The notes beneath the pieces were generated by a model. It worked only from the letters and a program-made list of their open reading frames with translations, ran no database searches and was not told the DNA's origin. Positions 34,960 through 44,843 of a stretch of DNA of 64,000 nt are shown here, piece by piece. Position 1 is the first letter of the stretch. Each line of letters opens with the position of its first letter. This stretch comes from Hydrogenophaga sp. IBVHS1 (GTDB lineage Bacteria > Pseudomonadota > Gammaproteobacteria > Burkholderiales > Burkholderiaceae_C): the NCBI RefSeq assembly GCF_002127265.1, contig NZ_NFUU01000001.1:310001-374000 (forward strand), in the 5' to 3' direction. A program made the position numbers and the translations under genes.

Positions 34960-35953
34960 ACGAATCTCCCAGCCAGTTCGCGTCGATGCCGCGCAGGTTG
35001 CGTTCCACGCGCAGTGCGTATTTGCCCTTGTGGGTGCCGTACTGGCATTCAAAAACCGGCACGCCATCCACATGGGCTTTGATCGTGGGCATGCGGTCGA
35101 GCTCGATGAAATCGCCGATCTGCATCGCCAGCAGTTGCTCCACCGTGGCCTCGGTCTGTGCCAGCTCGGCCACCATGCTCACCTCGGCGGCCTGGATTTC
35201 GTGGCTCAGCAGCTTGACCCAGCGGCGGTCCACCTCGATGGCGTCGCCCTGCACGCTGGAATACAGCACGTCGCGGATCGGCTCCAGCGTGGCGTAGGGA
35301 ATGCAGATGTGCAGTGAGCCCGAGATGTCGCCGATCTCCAGTGTGAAGCTGGTGGACACCACGATCTCGCTCGGCGTGGCGATGGTGGCGAACTGCGGCT
35401 GCATTTCCGAGCGCTGGTAGGCCAGCTCGATCGGGTACACGCCGCGCCAGGCCTTCTTGTATTCCTCGGCCACCACGTCCACCAGGCGGTTGATCACGCG
35501 CTGTTCGGTGGGGGAAAAATCGCGGCCTTCAATGCGGGTGTGAAACTTGCCGTTGCCGCCATACAGGCTGTCGATCACGCCGAACAGCAGGGTGGGCTCG
35601 CACACCACCAGGCCGTTGCCGCGCAGCGGGCGGATGGCCATGATGTTGAAGTTGGTGGGCACCACCAGCTCGCGCAGGAAGGCGCTGTATTTCTGCACCT
35701 GCACCGCACCCACCGAAATCTCGGGGCTGCGGCGAATGAAGTTGAAAAGACCCAGGCGCAGGTTGCGCGAGAAGCGCTCGTTGACGATCTCCATGGTGGG
35801 CATGCGCCCACGCACGATGCGTTCCTGGCTCGAGAGGTTGTAGTTGCGCACGCCATCGGTGGGCACTTCTTCCTTGGCCAGCTTCTGGCTCTCGCCCGTG
35901 ACGCCTTCGAGCAGGGCGTCGATCTCTTCCTGGGACAGAAACGAATCGGCCAT
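34949..35953 (-). CDS. fliM: Flagellar motor switch protein FliM
   Basis: A 334-residue C-ring protein with the conserved N-terminal CheY-P-binding motif region (LSQEEIDALLEGV), the middle CheC-like domain (VVPTNFNIMAIRPLRGNGLV...; only part shown) and the C-terminal SpoA domain (MQIGDFIELDRMPTIKAHVDG). It receives phosphorylated CheY and switches rotation. It lies 15 nt after fliL and overlaps fliN. Confidence 0.97.
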   Translation of the reverse strand: MADSFLSQEEIDALLEGVTGESQKLAKEEVPTDGVRNYNLSSQERIVRGRMPTMEIVNERFSRNLRLGLFNFIRRSPEISVGAVQVQKYSAFLRELVVPTNFNIMAIRPLRGNGLVVCEPTLLFGVIDSLYGGNGKFHTRIEGRDFSPTEQRVINRLVDVVAEEYKKAWRGVYPIELAYQRSEMQPQFATIATPSEIVVSTSFTLEIGDISGSLHICIPYATLEPIRDVLYSSVQGDAIEVDRRWVKLLSHEIQAAEVSMVAELAQTEATVEQLLAMQIGDFIELDRMPTIKAHVDGVPVFECQYGTHKGKYALRVERNLRGIDANWLGDSYVN

Positions 35954-35968
35954 GGCGTGTCGTCCTGT

Positions 35969-36514
35969 TTATTGAACGATGAAGCTGGAGAACAGCACGG
36001 CCTGAACCGGGCTCGGTTGGGCCTTGGCACCCGCCTTGGCGCTCGTGTAGCCCATCTCCTTGGACACCGTGGCGATGATGTCGGCCGAGAGCTTTTCCTT
36101 GCCCTGCACCTGCAGCATTTCTTCGGCGGTGCGCTGCGAGATCAGCACCAGGATCTGGCTGCGGATGCTCGGCAGGTAGACCTTGACGGCGGCTTCGGTG
36201 GCGCTGTCCTGGAGCTGCAGCGTCAGGCCGAGCTGGACGAAACGGTTGCCACCGGCATCGGCCAGGTTGACCACCATGTTCTCCAGCGGCAGGAAGGTGG
36301 GCGGGGTTTTGGACTTGTGGCTCTCTTCGGCTGCCGCCTCTTCATCGCCGTGTTCGTCGGCGGTGTTCTTCTTCAGGATGAACAGCGCACCCCCTGCGCC
36401 GGCGAGCGCCAGCACCACCACGCCGACGATGATGAACAGCAGCTTTTTGCTCTTCTTCTTCGGCGCTTCGGGAGCGGCGGCGGTGGCGGCAGTGGCGGCG
36501 GCAGCGGCGGACAT
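35969..36514 (-). CDS. fliL: Flagellar basal body-associated protein FliL
   Basis: A 181-residue protein: Ala/Lys-rich cytoplasmic N-terminus, one membrane helix (LLFIIVGVVVLALAGAGGALFIL), an acidic His/Glu-rich linker, and the periplasmic stomatin-like FliL domain (FLPLENMVVNLADAGGNRFVQLGLTLQ...; partial). FliL rings surround and strengthen the stator. First gene of the fliLMNOPQR operon; the 207 nt upstream hold a repeat but no gene. Confidence 0.93.
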   Translation of the reverse strand: MSAAAAATAATAAAPEAPKKKSKKLLFIIVGVVVLALAGAGGALFILKKNTADEHGDEEAAAEESHKSKTPPTFLPLENMVVNLADAGGNRFVQLGLTLQLQDSATEAAVKVYLPSIRSQILVLISQRTAEEMLQVQGKEKLSADIIATVSKEMGYTSAKAGAKAQPSPVQAVLFSSFIVQ

Positions 36515-36630
36515 GGATTTCCTTCGGCAAACACGCGGAATGCGTGTGGGGTTGAAGGAATTATTGGGGTGGGGCCCCTGGGGTATTCACTGGAAAAGCA
36601 CCCGAAAAGGCGGTCTTTCCAGAGCTAGGG

Positions 36631-36716
36631 AGAACGGGCCAACCGCCGGGCCGCCCCAAGGCTGGCCCAGCCACCGTGGGGGCAGCGACCCGCGAAGCGG
36701 TGGAGCGTGGGGGCGC
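36631..36716. repeat. GC-rich intergenic hairpin repeat between fliL and fliK
   Basis: Contains CCGCGAAGCGG (36690-36700) followed by G runs, as in the copies at 33020 and 44768. It occupies most of the gap between the two minus-strand flagellar operons and sits just past the fliK stop codon, where it could act as a mRNA 3' stabiliser or terminator. Confidence 0.65.
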
Positions 36717-36721
36717 TTTGC

Positions 36722-38041
36722 CTAGACAAAAAGGTCGAGCGGCTGGCTGCCGTCGGCGCGGGGAGACGGGCGTGGAGACGGAGGCGTGGCCACGGCGGGT
36801 TCTGCTTTTCCGATCGTCTCACCCCGGGTGACCGTGGGCGTGTGCGGGCTGTGGCCACCTTGCTGTTGCCCCTGCGTGCCCACCGACACGTTGCCCAGCT
36901 GGATGCCGCTGCGCTGCAGCAGCTCGGTCAGGGTGTCGCTGGCGCTCTCGCGCAGGCTGGCGCGGGCTTCGGCGTTGTCGCTCTGGAAAGCCACCTGAAC
37001 CTCCTGGCCCTTCATGGAGAGCTGGATGTCGATGGCATCGGTGCCGGATTCGCCCACGCGCAGGCTGGCGTGGCGCAGGTGCTGCGTGCCCCAGTGGCTG
37101 ACGGTGGGGCCTTCGGCTTCGCGTTCGGCGCGCGTGCCGTCCTGGCCTTGCCCCGTCTGGTCGCCAGGCAGGGTATCGCCGGACGATCCGCCCGTGCTGT
37201 CGCCGGTGGCGCCGCCTTCGGCACCCGTGGGGCTTGCCACGCCGGGTGCGGCTTCAAAGGCCGCTGTGCGTGCGCCACCGCCACCGGGCAGCACCAGTTC
37301 GGCGCCGGCCTCGCGCGGCGTGGTCGACGTGTTGAGGACGCTGGTGAGGGTGAAGCGCTCGTCGAGCGCCACCGTGCTGCGCACGCTGGCCAGCGGCGCG
37401 TGGTGCGGTTGCTGGACGGCCTGGCTGGCGAACTGCTGCTGCAACGCATCGGTGCTGGACACCGCGCCGCGCTGCCACACCATGGCGGGCGCGCCCGCCT
37501 GGGCCGGTGTTTCCATGCGGCTGGCAAAGGCGGGGCGGGCCGCCGGGGTGGCGAAGGCCGGCCGCGCGGGTGCACTGGCCGGTGCGGCCAAGTCGGCAGT
37601 GGCGATTTTTTCGTCCACCACTGGCGTCATGCCGGTGATGTCCAAGCCGCCCGCCTCGGGCTTGCCTGCGGTGGGCAGGGCGGTTTCTTTGCCGAGCGCT
37701 GGCGCTGTGGTGCTGGCGGGCGCTGCAGTGGCGCTGGCTGGGGTGGTGTTGCTGCTGCCGGTGTTCGCGGGTGTGGCGGCCGCGCTGGCTGGCGTGGCCC
37801 AGGCGAGCAGGGCGGTCAGCGGATTCGGCTCTTCGGCGTCCTCTGCAGGAGCGTCGGTGGCCGACGGCTCGGCTGGCAGGGGCGTTGCGTCCGGCTCCAG
37901 GCGGGTGTCGCTCACCAGATTCAGCAAGCTGGCGAACAGGTCGGGCTCGGCGGGCTTCTCGGCCGCCGCCTTGCTGTGCGCAGCGGACTGCGCCGGACGT
38001 TGTGACTCGGCGGGTCGGGAAACGGCGTTGGCGGTGCTCAT
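36722..38041 (-). CDS. fliK: Flagellar hook-length control protein FliK
   Basis: A 439-residue secreted molecular ruler. The first two thirds are low-complexity, rich in Ala, Pro, Thr and Ser, as expected; the C-terminal Flg_hook domain has the conserved LRVGESGTDAIDIQLSMKGQ and SGIQLGNVSVG. FliK measures hook length and switches FlhB specificity. It overlaps fliJ by 4 nt and ends the fliFGHIJK operon. Confidence 0.9.
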   Translation of the reverse strand: MSTANAVSRPAESQRPAQSAAHSKAAAEKPAEPDLFASLLNLVSDTRLEPDATPLPAEPSATDAPAEDAEEPNPLTALLAWATPASAAATPANTGSSNTTPASATAAPASTTAPALGKETALPTAGKPEAGGLDITGMTPVVDEKIATADLAAPASAPARPAFATPAARPAFASRMETPAQAGAPAMVWQRGAVSSTDALQQQFASQAVQQPHHAPLASVRSTVALDERFTLTSVLNTSTTPREAGAELVLPGGGGARTAAFEAAPGVASPTGAEGGATGDSTGGSSGDTLPGDQTGQGQDGTRAEREAEGPTVSHWGTQHLRHASLRVGESGTDAIDIQLSMKGQEVQVAFQSDNAEARASLRESASDTLTELLQRSGIQLGNVSVGTQGQQQGGHSPHTPTVTRGETIGKAEPAVATPPSPRPSPRADGSQPLDLFV

Positions 38042-38517
38042 CGGGCGTGCCCTTCGTTGCGCGACTGGGCCTGCGCCAGGCTCTGGCGCAGGTGGATGGC
38101 CAGCGCCAATTCATCGGTCTGCTTCTGCTCCTGGCGCTCGGCCCGGTGCGTGATGGCCTGCTGCTTGCGCTCGGTGAATTTGCGCAGGCCGGCGAGGTCG
38201 CGTTCGGCCGCGTGCACCTGTTCCTGGCTGCGTTCGATCATGGCCTGGCGTTCACCCAGCACGCCGCGCTGAAACTCCATGGCGTGGTCGATCTTCTGCA
38301 TGAACTGGCGGTGGTGCATGAGCAAGGCCGTGTCCACACCGACGCTGCTGCGAACCTGCCAGCGCGCCTGCGATTCCTGCGCGTAGGCACTGAGCTGGTC
38401 CATCTGGTCCTGCGCAATCTGCAACTCGCGCTGCATGCGGCCCAGGTTGCCCATCGCCTCGTCGCGCCGCTTCTCGGCCAGCTCCACCACCTTGTTCAGC
38501 GTCTGGATCGTCGTCAT
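38038..38517 (-). CDS. fliJ: Flagellar export chaperone/coupling protein FliJ
   Basis: A 159-residue, almost wholly helical coiled-coil protein with the FliJ pattern of charged residues ([20 protein letters not shown] at the start). It links the FliI ATPase ring to FlhA. It overlaps both fliI and fliK by 4 nt (ATGA), a sign of tight translational coupling. Confidence 0.92.
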   Translation of the reverse strand: MTTIQTLNKVVELAEKRRDEAMGNLGRMQRELQIAQDQMDQLSAYAQESQARWQVRSSVGVDTALLMHHRQFMQKIDHAMEFQRGVLGERQAMIERSQEQVHAAERDLAGLRKFTERKQQAITHRAERQEQKQTDELALAIHLRQSLAQAQSRNEGHAR

Positions 38518-39986
38518 CCCTGTTGTCCTTCATAGGGGTTGTGATGGGGGCGCGCCTGACGCTGTGGCGACGCCTTTTCTTCCTGCAGTGCGGCCTGAAG
38601 TTGCTGCAGGCTGTCCGGCAGCGTGGCCGCCTCAAACATGTCCTGCATCAGGAAACGCTGCAGGGCGGGGTAGAGCACGATGGCGCGGTCGGTCTCGGGG
38701 TCGCTGCCCGGCACGTACGCGCCGAGCTGGATCAGATCGCGGCTCTTCAGGTAGCGCGAATACAGGCCACGGAAACGGCGCGCGAGTTCCAGGTGCACGG
38801 CACCGGCCACGTTGTGCATCACGCGCGAAGCCGAGGCCTCCACGTCGATGGCGGGGAAGTGGCCGGATTCGGCGAGTGAGCGCGAGAGCACGATGTGGCC
38901 GTCCAGAATGGCGCGCGCGGCATCCGCAATCGGATCCTGCTGGTCGTCGCCCTCGGAGAGCACGGTGTAGAAGGCGGTGATGGAGCCCACGCCATTGGGG
39001 CCGTTGCCACTGCGCTCCACCAGTTGCGGCAGCTTGGCAAAGCACGAGGGTGGGTAGCCCTTGGTGGCTGGGGGCTCGCCAATGGCCAGCGCAATCTCGC
39101 GCTGCGCCATGGCGTAGCGGGTGAGCGAATCCATGAGCAGCAGCACGTCCAGACCATCGTCGCGGAAGCGCTCGGCAATGGCGGTGGCGTAGGCAGCGCC
39201 CTGCATGCGAACCAGCGGCGGCGCGTCGGCCGGCGCAGCCACCACCACCGAGCGCTTGCGGCCCTCGGCGCCCAGAATGTCTTCAATGAATTCCTTCACC
39301 TCGCGGCCGCGCTCGCCGATCAGGCCGACCACGATCACATCGGCCTTGGTGTAGCGGGCCATCATGCCCAGCAGCACGCTCTTGCCCACACCGGAGCCGG
39401 CGAACAGGCCGATGCGCTGGCCACGGCCCACGGTCAGCAGGGCGTTGATGGCGCGCACGCCGGTGTCCAGCGGTTCGCGCACCGGAGCCCGGTCCATGGC
39501 GTTGAGCGGAGCGCGGTCCATCGGTTCGATGTCCACGTTCAGAATCGGGCCCTGGTGGTCCAGCGGGTTGCCGTGCGAATCGACCACGCGGCCGAGCAGG
39601 CCCCGGCCCAGTGGCAGGCGAAGCGTGCCCCGGTCGTCCGGCGAAGGCGGCTTGTTGGCGTGGCCCACGCGCGGCACGGTGCGGTAGGGCGCCAGCGGCG
39701 TCACGCTGGCGCCACTGGCCAGGCCGTGTGTGTCGCCAGCGGGCATGAGGAAAGCGCGGTCGTTGGAGAAGCCCACCACCTCGGCCAGCACCGGTTCCTT
39801 GCGGCCGTTGCTGATGAGGCACTGCGAGCCCACCGGCACCTTCAGGCCCACCGCCTCCAGCACCAGACCGGCCAGGCGGGTGAGCGTGCCTCGTACTTCC
39901 AGCGGGGTGTCCACCTTGGCGTTGGCGCGCACGTCCTCCATGAAATGACCCCAGCGGCTCTCGGCACCGAACACGCTGTCAGACAT
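38514..39986 (-). CDS. fliI: Flagellar export ATPase FliI
   Basis: A 490-residue ATPase related to the F1 beta subunit. Walker [10 protein letters not shown] and the segment [14 protein letters not shown] are present; [16 protein letters not shown] marks Walker B, and [20 protein letters not shown] is specific to the type III export ATPases. Of two ATGs six nt apart I choose the inner (39986), because GGAG lies 7 nt before it and only 1 nt before the outer one. It overlaps fliH by 8 nt. Confidence 0.96.
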   Translation of the reverse strand: MSDSVFGAESRWGHFMEDVRANAKVDTPLEVRGTLTRLAGLVLEAVGLKVPVGSQCLISNGRKEPVLAEVVGFSNDRAFLMPAGDTHGLASGASVTPLAPYRTVPRVGHANKPPSPDDRGTLRLPLGRGLLGRVVDSHGNPLDHQGPILNVDIEPMDRAPLNAMDRAPVREPLDTGVRAINALLTVGRGQRIGLFAGSGVGKSVLLGMMARYTKADVIVVGLIGERGREVKEFIEDILGAEGRKRSVVVAAPADAPPLVRMQGAAYATAIAERFRDDGLDVLLLMDSLTRYAMAQREIALAIGEPPATKGYPPSCFAKLPQLVERSGNGPNGVGSITAFYTVLSEGDDQQDPIADAARAILDGHIVLSRSLAESGHFPAIDVEASASRVMHNVAGAVHLELARRFRGLYSRYLKSRDLIQLGAYVPGSDPETDRAIVLYPALQRFLMQDMFEAATLPDSLQQLQAALQEEKASPQRQARPHHNPYEGQQG

Positions 39987-40671
39987 CGGCATTCTCCGGG
40001 TTCCAGTTGGCGTTCAAGCCGAGGTTGCCCACAGCGCGGGCCCAGCGCTTCTCGATGGTGGCGTCCACCGCCATGGTGGCCGACTCGATCAGGCAGCCAC
40101 CGGGGCTCACGCTGGCATCGGCCACGAACTCGGGCACCGGGCTGGACAGGGTTTCCTGCAGCGCGCCCTTCATGAGCGTGAGGTCGCCGGGGTTCATGCG
40201 CACGGTGGCGGGCAGGCCGTCGTCCACCAGTTGCGAGAGCGCCTCGGCAATCACCGGCTTGAGTGGGTTGGTGTCGCTCTGCAATTCGCGGCGCACCACC
40301 TGGCGCGCCAGGTCGCAGGCGATTTCGAGAATCTGGCGCGAGATCTGGTCTTCGCTCTTCTTCAGGTGATCGCGCGTGTTGCGCAGCAATTGCGCCATGC
40401 GCACGGCGGTTTCTTCGGCGGTCTTGCGCAGCGTCGCTTCCAGCGCGTCGCGCACTTCCTGCGCACCGGCATCGTGGCCGCGCGCGAAACCCTCGGCGTG
40501 TGCCTGCTGCCGGGCCTGCTGCAACACCTCGGTCGTCACGCCCTCCTGATCGGAGCCTGCGCTGGTGTCTGCGCTGCCATCCACAGCTGAAAAATGCCAC
40601 GCGGCCACGCCATCGATTTCCTCGCGCGGGATGAAGCGCGAATGCGGATTGGGCTTAGACGAAGGCTTCAT
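39979..40671 (-). CDS. fliH: Flagellar export regulator FliH
   Basis: A 230-residue protein with the extended central helix rich in Ala/Gly-x3-Gly-like repeats and the C-terminal domain ([20 protein letters not shown] and ...[13 protein letters not shown]) shared with V-type ATPase subunit E. It regulates FliI and docks it to FliN. It overlaps the end of fliG by 17 nt. Confidence 0.93.
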   Translation of the reverse strand: MKPSSKPNPHSRFIPREEIDGVAAWHFSAVDGSADTSAGSDQEGVTTEVLQQARQQAHAEGFARGHDAGAQEVRDALEATLRKTAEETAVRMAQLLRNTRDHLKKSEDQISRQILEIACDLARQVVRRELQSDTNPLKPVIAEALSQLVDDGLPATVRMNPGDLTLMKGALQETLSSPVPEFVADASVSPGGCLIESATMAVDATIEKRWARAVGNLGLNANWNPENADV

Positions 40672-41653
40672 CTTCGCCTCCGCCGCTGATCACGATCTGG
40701 CCTTCGTCGGAGAGTCGGCGCACCACCTTCAGGATTTCCTTTTGTTGCGCTTCCACTTCCGAGAGCCGCACCGGCCCGCGCGATTCAAGGTCTTCGCGCA
40801 GCGCCTCGGCGGCGCGGGTGGACATGTTGCCCAGCACCAGGTCGCGCAGCTCGGTGGTGGCGCCCTTGAGCGCAATCACCAGCGAATCGGAAGCCACTTC
40901 CTTCAGCACCATCTGCATCGACTTGCCGTCGAGCTTGAGCAGGTCTTCGAAGGTGAACATCTTGTCCATGATCTTCTGAGCCAGATCGGGATCGAACTCG
41001 CGGATCGAGTCGATCACCGAGTTCTCGATCTGCGTGCCCATCATGTTGATGATCTCGGCGGCGGTCTTCACGCCCCCCATCGAGGTCTTGCGGATCTTGT
41101 CGCCACCGGCCAGCACCTTGTAGAGCACCTCGTTGAGGTCTTTCAGGGCCGTGGGCTGGATGCCTTCGAGCGTGGCGATGCGCAGCATCACTTCGTTGCG
41201 CGTGCGCTCGGTGAAATTCTTCAGCACACCTGCGGTCTGGTCGGATTCCAGGTGCACCAGGATGGCGGCCACGATCTGCGGGTGTTCGTTGCGCAGCAGC
41301 TCGGCGATTGACAGCGGGTCCATCCACTTCAGGCTTTCGATGCCCGACACGTCGCCACCTTGCAGGATGCGGTCGATCAGCAGCGAGGCCTTGTCGTCGC
41401 CCAGCGCGCGCTTGAGCACGGCGCGCACGTAGTTGTCGGTGTCCGACACCAGCAGGCTTTGCGAAGAGGCCTCGCTGGCGAACTTCTGCATCACCTGGTC
41501 CACCCGGTCGTGCGAGACCGAGCGCGTCTTGGCGATGGTCTCGCCCAGCTTCTGCACTTCCTTGGGCGAGAGGTGCTTGAACACCTCGGCCGCTTCCTCT
41601 TCGCCCAGCGACATGAGGAAAATGGCCGCGTCCTGGATTCCCGTGTCTTCCAT
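40655..41653 (-). CDS. fliG: Flagellar motor switch protein FliG
   Basis: A 332-residue C-ring protein. The N-terminal domain (AAIFLMSLGEEEAAEVFKHL) binds FliF; the middle shows the EHPQ motif in RNEHPQIVAAILVHL; the C-terminal torque domain has the conserved charged helix (STRAAEALREDLESRGPVRL) that faces MotA. Length and motifs are canonical. It lies 33 nt after fliF. Confidence 0.97.
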   Translation of the reverse strand: MEDTGIQDAAIFLMSLGEEEAAEVFKHLSPKEVQKLGETIAKTRSVSHDRVDQVMQKFASEASSQSLLVSDTDNYVRAVLKRALGDDKASLLIDRILQGGDVSGIESLKWMDPLSIAELLRNEHPQIVAAILVHLESDQTAGVLKNFTERTRNEVMLRIATLEGIQPTALKDLNEVLYKVLAGGDKIRKTSMGGVKTAAEIINMMGTQIENSVIDSIREFDPDLAQKIMDKMFTFEDLLKLDGKSMQMVLKEVASDSLVIALKGATTELRDLVLGNMSTRAAEALREDLESRGPVRLSEVEAQQKEILKVVRRLSDEGQIVISGGGEDEAFV

Positions 41654-41686
41654 GATCGTTTTCCGGTGAGGTGCTGCGATGAACGG

Positions 41687-43372
41687 TCAGGCGGGCGCTT
41701 CGCCATTCACCCAGCCCTTGACGATGTTGGCCACCGCTGCGGGGTTTTCCAGGGCGAGGCGTTTGGCGTCTGCGATGCGCTGCGTTTCTGCGGTGGGCTG
41801 GTTGCTGGCGGGCATGGGCAGGCCCGGGCGCTCGGGCGCTTCGTTGAGCACGGCGCTCAGCGGCTGCAGCGGGGTGTTGGCGCGGGCGGCCACCGGGGTC
41901 TTGATCAGTTTCAGGCTCGGGCGCACCAGGCCCATCAGCACCAGCAGGCCCATGCCCACCATGCCCAGCGGCCAGGCCAGGCTGCGCAGCAGGTCCTGGT
42001 TGTCGGACTGCTGCCACCATGCTGGCTCACTCACCTCGCTGGTGCGTTCCACGTTGAACGCGGCGTTGACCACGTTCACCGAGTCGCCACGGTCCTTGTT
42101 GAAGCCGATGGTCTCGCGCACCAGCGCGGTCATCTGTTCCAGCTGGGCGGCAGGGATGGGCGTGGTGGTTTCCTTGCCCGCCTTGTCGGTGGCGGTGCGG
42201 TGGTTGATCACCACGGCAGCGCTCAGGCGTTTGATCTGGCCGCTGGATTCACGCACCACCTTCACCGTCTTGTCGACCTCGTAGTTCACCACCGATTCGC
42301 GACGCATCGAGCCCGGTTTGTCGGTGCTCTGGCCGGTGACACCGGTGGGCGCGGCCGCGCCGTTGATGGGGGCGGTGCCGGTGGCGGGCGGCTGGTTGCT
42401 CACCGCGCCGGGCACGCCGGAAGGGCGGGCGCTGGCGGCAGAACCGTCTTCCACGGTCTGCTGGCTGCGCACCGCGCTGGGTTCGTTGCCCTGGTTGGGC
42501 TTGTGTTGCTCGCTGGTCGACTCAACCATCGAGAAATCCACCTCGGCACTCACCTGCGCCTTCACGTTGTTGCGGCCCACCAGTGGCTCGAGCATCTCCG
42601 TGATGCGGCGGGTGTAGAGCTGTTCGAGCTGTTGCACGTACTGCAGCTTCTGGGTGTCGGCGCCCTGCGCCTGTGAGTCGGGCGGGGAAGACTGCAGGTT
42701 GCCCGCGTCGTCCACCACGCTGACCGCCTTGGGGTTCATCTCCGGCACGCTGGATGCCACCAGGTGCACGATGCCGGCCACCTGGGCACGGTCCAGCGTG
42801 CGGCCGGGGTGCAGCGTGAGCAGCACCGAGGCACTGGGTTTCTGCTGCTCGCGGAAAAAGCCGTTCTGGTTCGGCAGCGCCAGGTGAATGCGCGCGGCCT
42901 GCACCGAGGAGAGCGACTGGATGGAACGGGTGAGTTCGCCCTCCAGGCCGCGCTGGAAGGTCAGGCGCTCCTGGAACTGCGTCATGCCGAAGCGGTTGGA
43001 TTCCATCAGCTCGAAGCCGGTGACCGAGCCCTTGGGCAGGCCTTGCGAAGCGAGGCGCAGGCGCGTGTCGTGCACCTTGTCGGCCGGCACCATGATGGCC
43101 TGTCCACCCTCGGCGTGCTTGTAGGGCACGTTCATCTGCGAGAGCTGCGCCACGATGGCGCCGCCGTCCTTGTCGCCCAGGTTCGCGTAGAGCACCCGCC
43201 AGTCGGCCTGACGCCCCATGAAGAAGAAGGCCAGCGCAATCGCCAGCAGGGCCATCGCGCCGAGGCCCAGCTTGAGCTTCTGCGACGCGTCCATGCGGGC
43301 GAATCCCTCGCCAAAGGCGCTGCGGTTGTTCGCGGGCTGGATGTCCAGTTCGGCAACTGCGGTGGTGCTCAT
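41687..43372 (-). CDS. fliF: Flagellar MS-ring protein FliF
   Basis: A 561-residue ring protein with two membrane helices (LGLGAMALLAIALAFFFMG and LAWPLGMVGMGLLVLMGLV) flanking a periplasmic region that holds the YscJ-like ring-building motif (MNVPYKHAEGGQAIMVPADK and GFELMESNRFGMTQFQE). The C-terminal cytoplasmic tail ends in IVKGWVNGE, the FliG-binding motif. First gene of the minus-strand operon, divergent from fliE with a 187-nt shared upstream region. Confidence 0.97.
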   Translation of the reverse strand: MSTTAVAELDIQPANNRSAFGEGFARMDASQKLKLGLGAMALLAIALAFFFMGRQADWRVLYANLGDKDGGAIVAQLSQMNVPYKHAEGGQAIMVPADKVHDTRLRLASQGLPKGSVTGFELMESNRFGMTQFQERLTFQRGLEGELTRSIQSLSSVQAARIHLALPNQNGFFREQQKPSASVLLTLHPGRTLDRAQVAGIVHLVASSVPEMNPKAVSVVDDAGNLQSSPPDSQAQGADTQKLQYVQQLEQLYTRRITEMLEPLVGRNNVKAQVSAEVDFSMVESTSEQHKPNQGNEPSAVRSQQTVEDGSAASARPSGVPGAVSNQPPATGTAPINGAAAPTGVTGQSTDKPGSMRRESVVNYEVDKTVKVVRESSGQIKRLSAAVVINHRTATDKAGKETTTPIPAAQLEQMTALVRETIGFNKDRGDSVNVVNAAFNVERTSEVSEPAWWQQSDNQDLLRSLAWPLGMVGMGLLVLMGLVRPSLKLIKTPVAARANTPLQPLSAVLNEAPERPGLPMPASNQPTAETQRIADAKRLALENPAAVANIVKGWVNGEAPA

Positions 43373-43559
43373 GGGTTCGATGCTCGGGTGAAATGGGGTC
43401 GACTCCAGGGCGGGATACACCCTGTTGCAGTCGATTATTCGGTCCCGTCGCCCCGGCCATAGCCGTGAAAAGGCGGTGCTTTGTGCCCTTATTCCCGTCC
43501 CTTGCGGGCGGGCCGGCGCCTAGCATCAAGGCGTTGATTCAAAGTCGAAGGAGTCCGCC

Positions 43560-43874
43560 ATGGACATGCGCATTGCCTCTGTCGCCAGCCAGGCCCTCAC
43601 CGGCATCGGCCAGTCTGCTCTCAAGCGCCCCGGCGCCGCCGGTGGCGTGGATGCCGGCTTTGCCGACAGCTTCAAGGCCACCCTCAAGGGCGTGAGCGCG
43701 GCACAGGAAGACGCCTCGCGCCTGCAGACCCAGGTTCAGCTGGGCAACCCCAAGGTCAGCCTGGAAGAAACCATGCTGGCCATGCAGAAGGCCCAGGTGG
43801 GTTTCCAGGCCACCTTGCACGTCCGCAACCGGATGGTTCAAGCCTATTCCGACATCATGAACATGAGCGTCTGA
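43560..43874 (+). CDS. fliE: Flagellar hook-basal body protein FliE
   Basis: A 104-residue protein that joins the MS ring to the rod. The C-terminal region shows the canonical LEETMLAMQKAQVGFQATLHVRNRMVQAY (quoted in part) and ends in YSDIMNMSV. GAAGGAG precedes the ATG. It is transcribed alone, divergent from fliF, and convergent with fliT. Confidence 0.96.
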   Translation: MDMRIASVASQALTGIGQSALKRPGAAGGVDAGFADSFKATLKGVSAAQEDASRLQTQVQLGNPKVSLEETMLAMQKAQVGFQATLHVRNRMVQAYSDIMNMSV

Positions 43875-43884
43875 TTCCGCTCAC

Positions 43885-44187
43885 TCAGTGCATCGGCTGC
43901 GGCTGGTTGCGGTCGATCAGCTGCGAGAGGTCGTTCAGCCACGGCTCGGCCAGGCAGCGGATTTCGGCGTCGGTGCGCAGGATGCGCTGCATGATTTTCA
44001 CCTTCTCCTTGCGCTCGTCGGGGGCCAGATCGGCGCTGCGGGACTTGTGGCGCAACTGCGCGATCAGCACGGCGCAGGCGCCTTCCAGGCGCACCACCTG
44101 ATCCCAGTTTTCGGTCTGGGCGGCTTCCAGCATCTGGCGGCTCGTGTTCTCGATCGCCTTGTAGTAGTCGAGCAATCCGTGTTCCAT
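43885..44187 (-). CDS. fliT: Flagellar chaperone FliT
   Basis: A 100-residue, all-helical protein; start HGLLDYYKAIENTSRQMLEA and central LEGACAVLIAQLR match FliT. FliT is the FliD export chaperone and, when free, binds FlhDC and inhibits it. It follows fliS by 2 nt in the fliD-S-T order. Short and divergent as usual for this family; the context makes the call. Confidence 0.86.
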   Translation of the reverse strand: MEHGLLDYYKAIENTSRQMLEAAQTENWDQVVRLEGACAVLIAQLRHKSRSADLAPDERKEKVKIMQRILRTDAEIRCLAEPWLNDLSQLIDRNQPQPMH

Positions 44188-44189
44188 GA

Positions 44190-44603
44190 TCAGACTCCCC
44201 GCGCGGGCACCGCGCTTCGAATGTGTTGCCAGGATTGGGCGATCGGTTCGATCAGGTCCACCACCTCGGCGATGGCCGCACCGTCGTTGCGCAGGTTGGC
44301 GTGCGTCAGGCGCTGGATGCCGTAGTCGTAGAGGCGGTGCAGGTTACCGGCCAGCTCGCCGCCTTCGCGCAGGTTCAGACCCGCCTTGAGGCCTTCTTCC
44401 AGAATGCGCACGGCCTTCACCAGCGAAGCACCCTTGATGTCGATCTCGCCACGCTCCAGCGCGCCACGCGCGTGGTTGAGCGTCTGCACCAGCGCATCGA
44501 ACAGCAGGCCCACCAGCTGGTGCGCGTCGGCGCCCTGCACGCCGGTCTCGGCGGCAACCCGTTTGTAGGCCGATGAGGCGCGTGTGCTGACAGAGGTGAA
44601 CAT
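44190..44603 (-). CDS. fliS: Flagellin chaperone FliS
   Basis: A 137-residue helical protein with the FliS pattern: start FTSVSTRASSAYKRVAAETG and LVGLLFDALVQTLNHARGALERGE. It binds the C-terminus of flagellin and prevents premature polymerisation. The start is fixed by the MFTS motif; an upstream ATG at 44696 has no family support. Confidence 0.95.
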   Translation of the reverse strand: MFTSVSTRASSAYKRVAAETGVQGADAHQLVGLLFDALVQTLNHARGALERGEIDIKGASLVKAVRILEEGLKAGLNLREGGELAGNLHRLYDYGIQRLTHANLRNDGAAIAEVVDLIEPIAQSWQHIRSAVPARGV

Positions 44604-44767
44604 GGCTTCGGTTCCTTGTGCTTGATACCTTTCAGTATCGGCAAGCGACCGCGCGACTGTAGGTTCCGGGCGATGAAATGGAGGCGAAAAGTTCATGTTT
44701 GTCTTCCCGTCGACATGCAGCAGCCCTATCCAGAGACAGCAAGGGACGGCTGCGCCGGCGCAAGCTG

Positions 44768-44837
44768 TCGTCCCCCCTCCAAGCGCCGAAGGCGCGTCAG
44801 AGAGAGGGGAAGCCGCGTAAGCGGCGCAGGGGGGTGC
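44768..44837. repeat. GC-rich intergenic hairpin repeat between fliS and fliD
   Basis: Two hairpins, GCGCC-GAA-GGCGC (44783-44795) and GCCGC-GTAA-GCGGC (44812-44825), then a G run (AGGGGGG), lie 7 nt past the fliD stop codon. Same architecture as at 33020 and 36631. Possibly a transcript end for fliD. Confidence 0.65.
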
Positions 44838-44843
44838 TCCGCG

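Noticed and set aside
43373..43559. Sigma-54 element in the fliF/fliE divergent region
   Set aside because: GG and GC dinucleotides are 14 rather than 12 nt apart.
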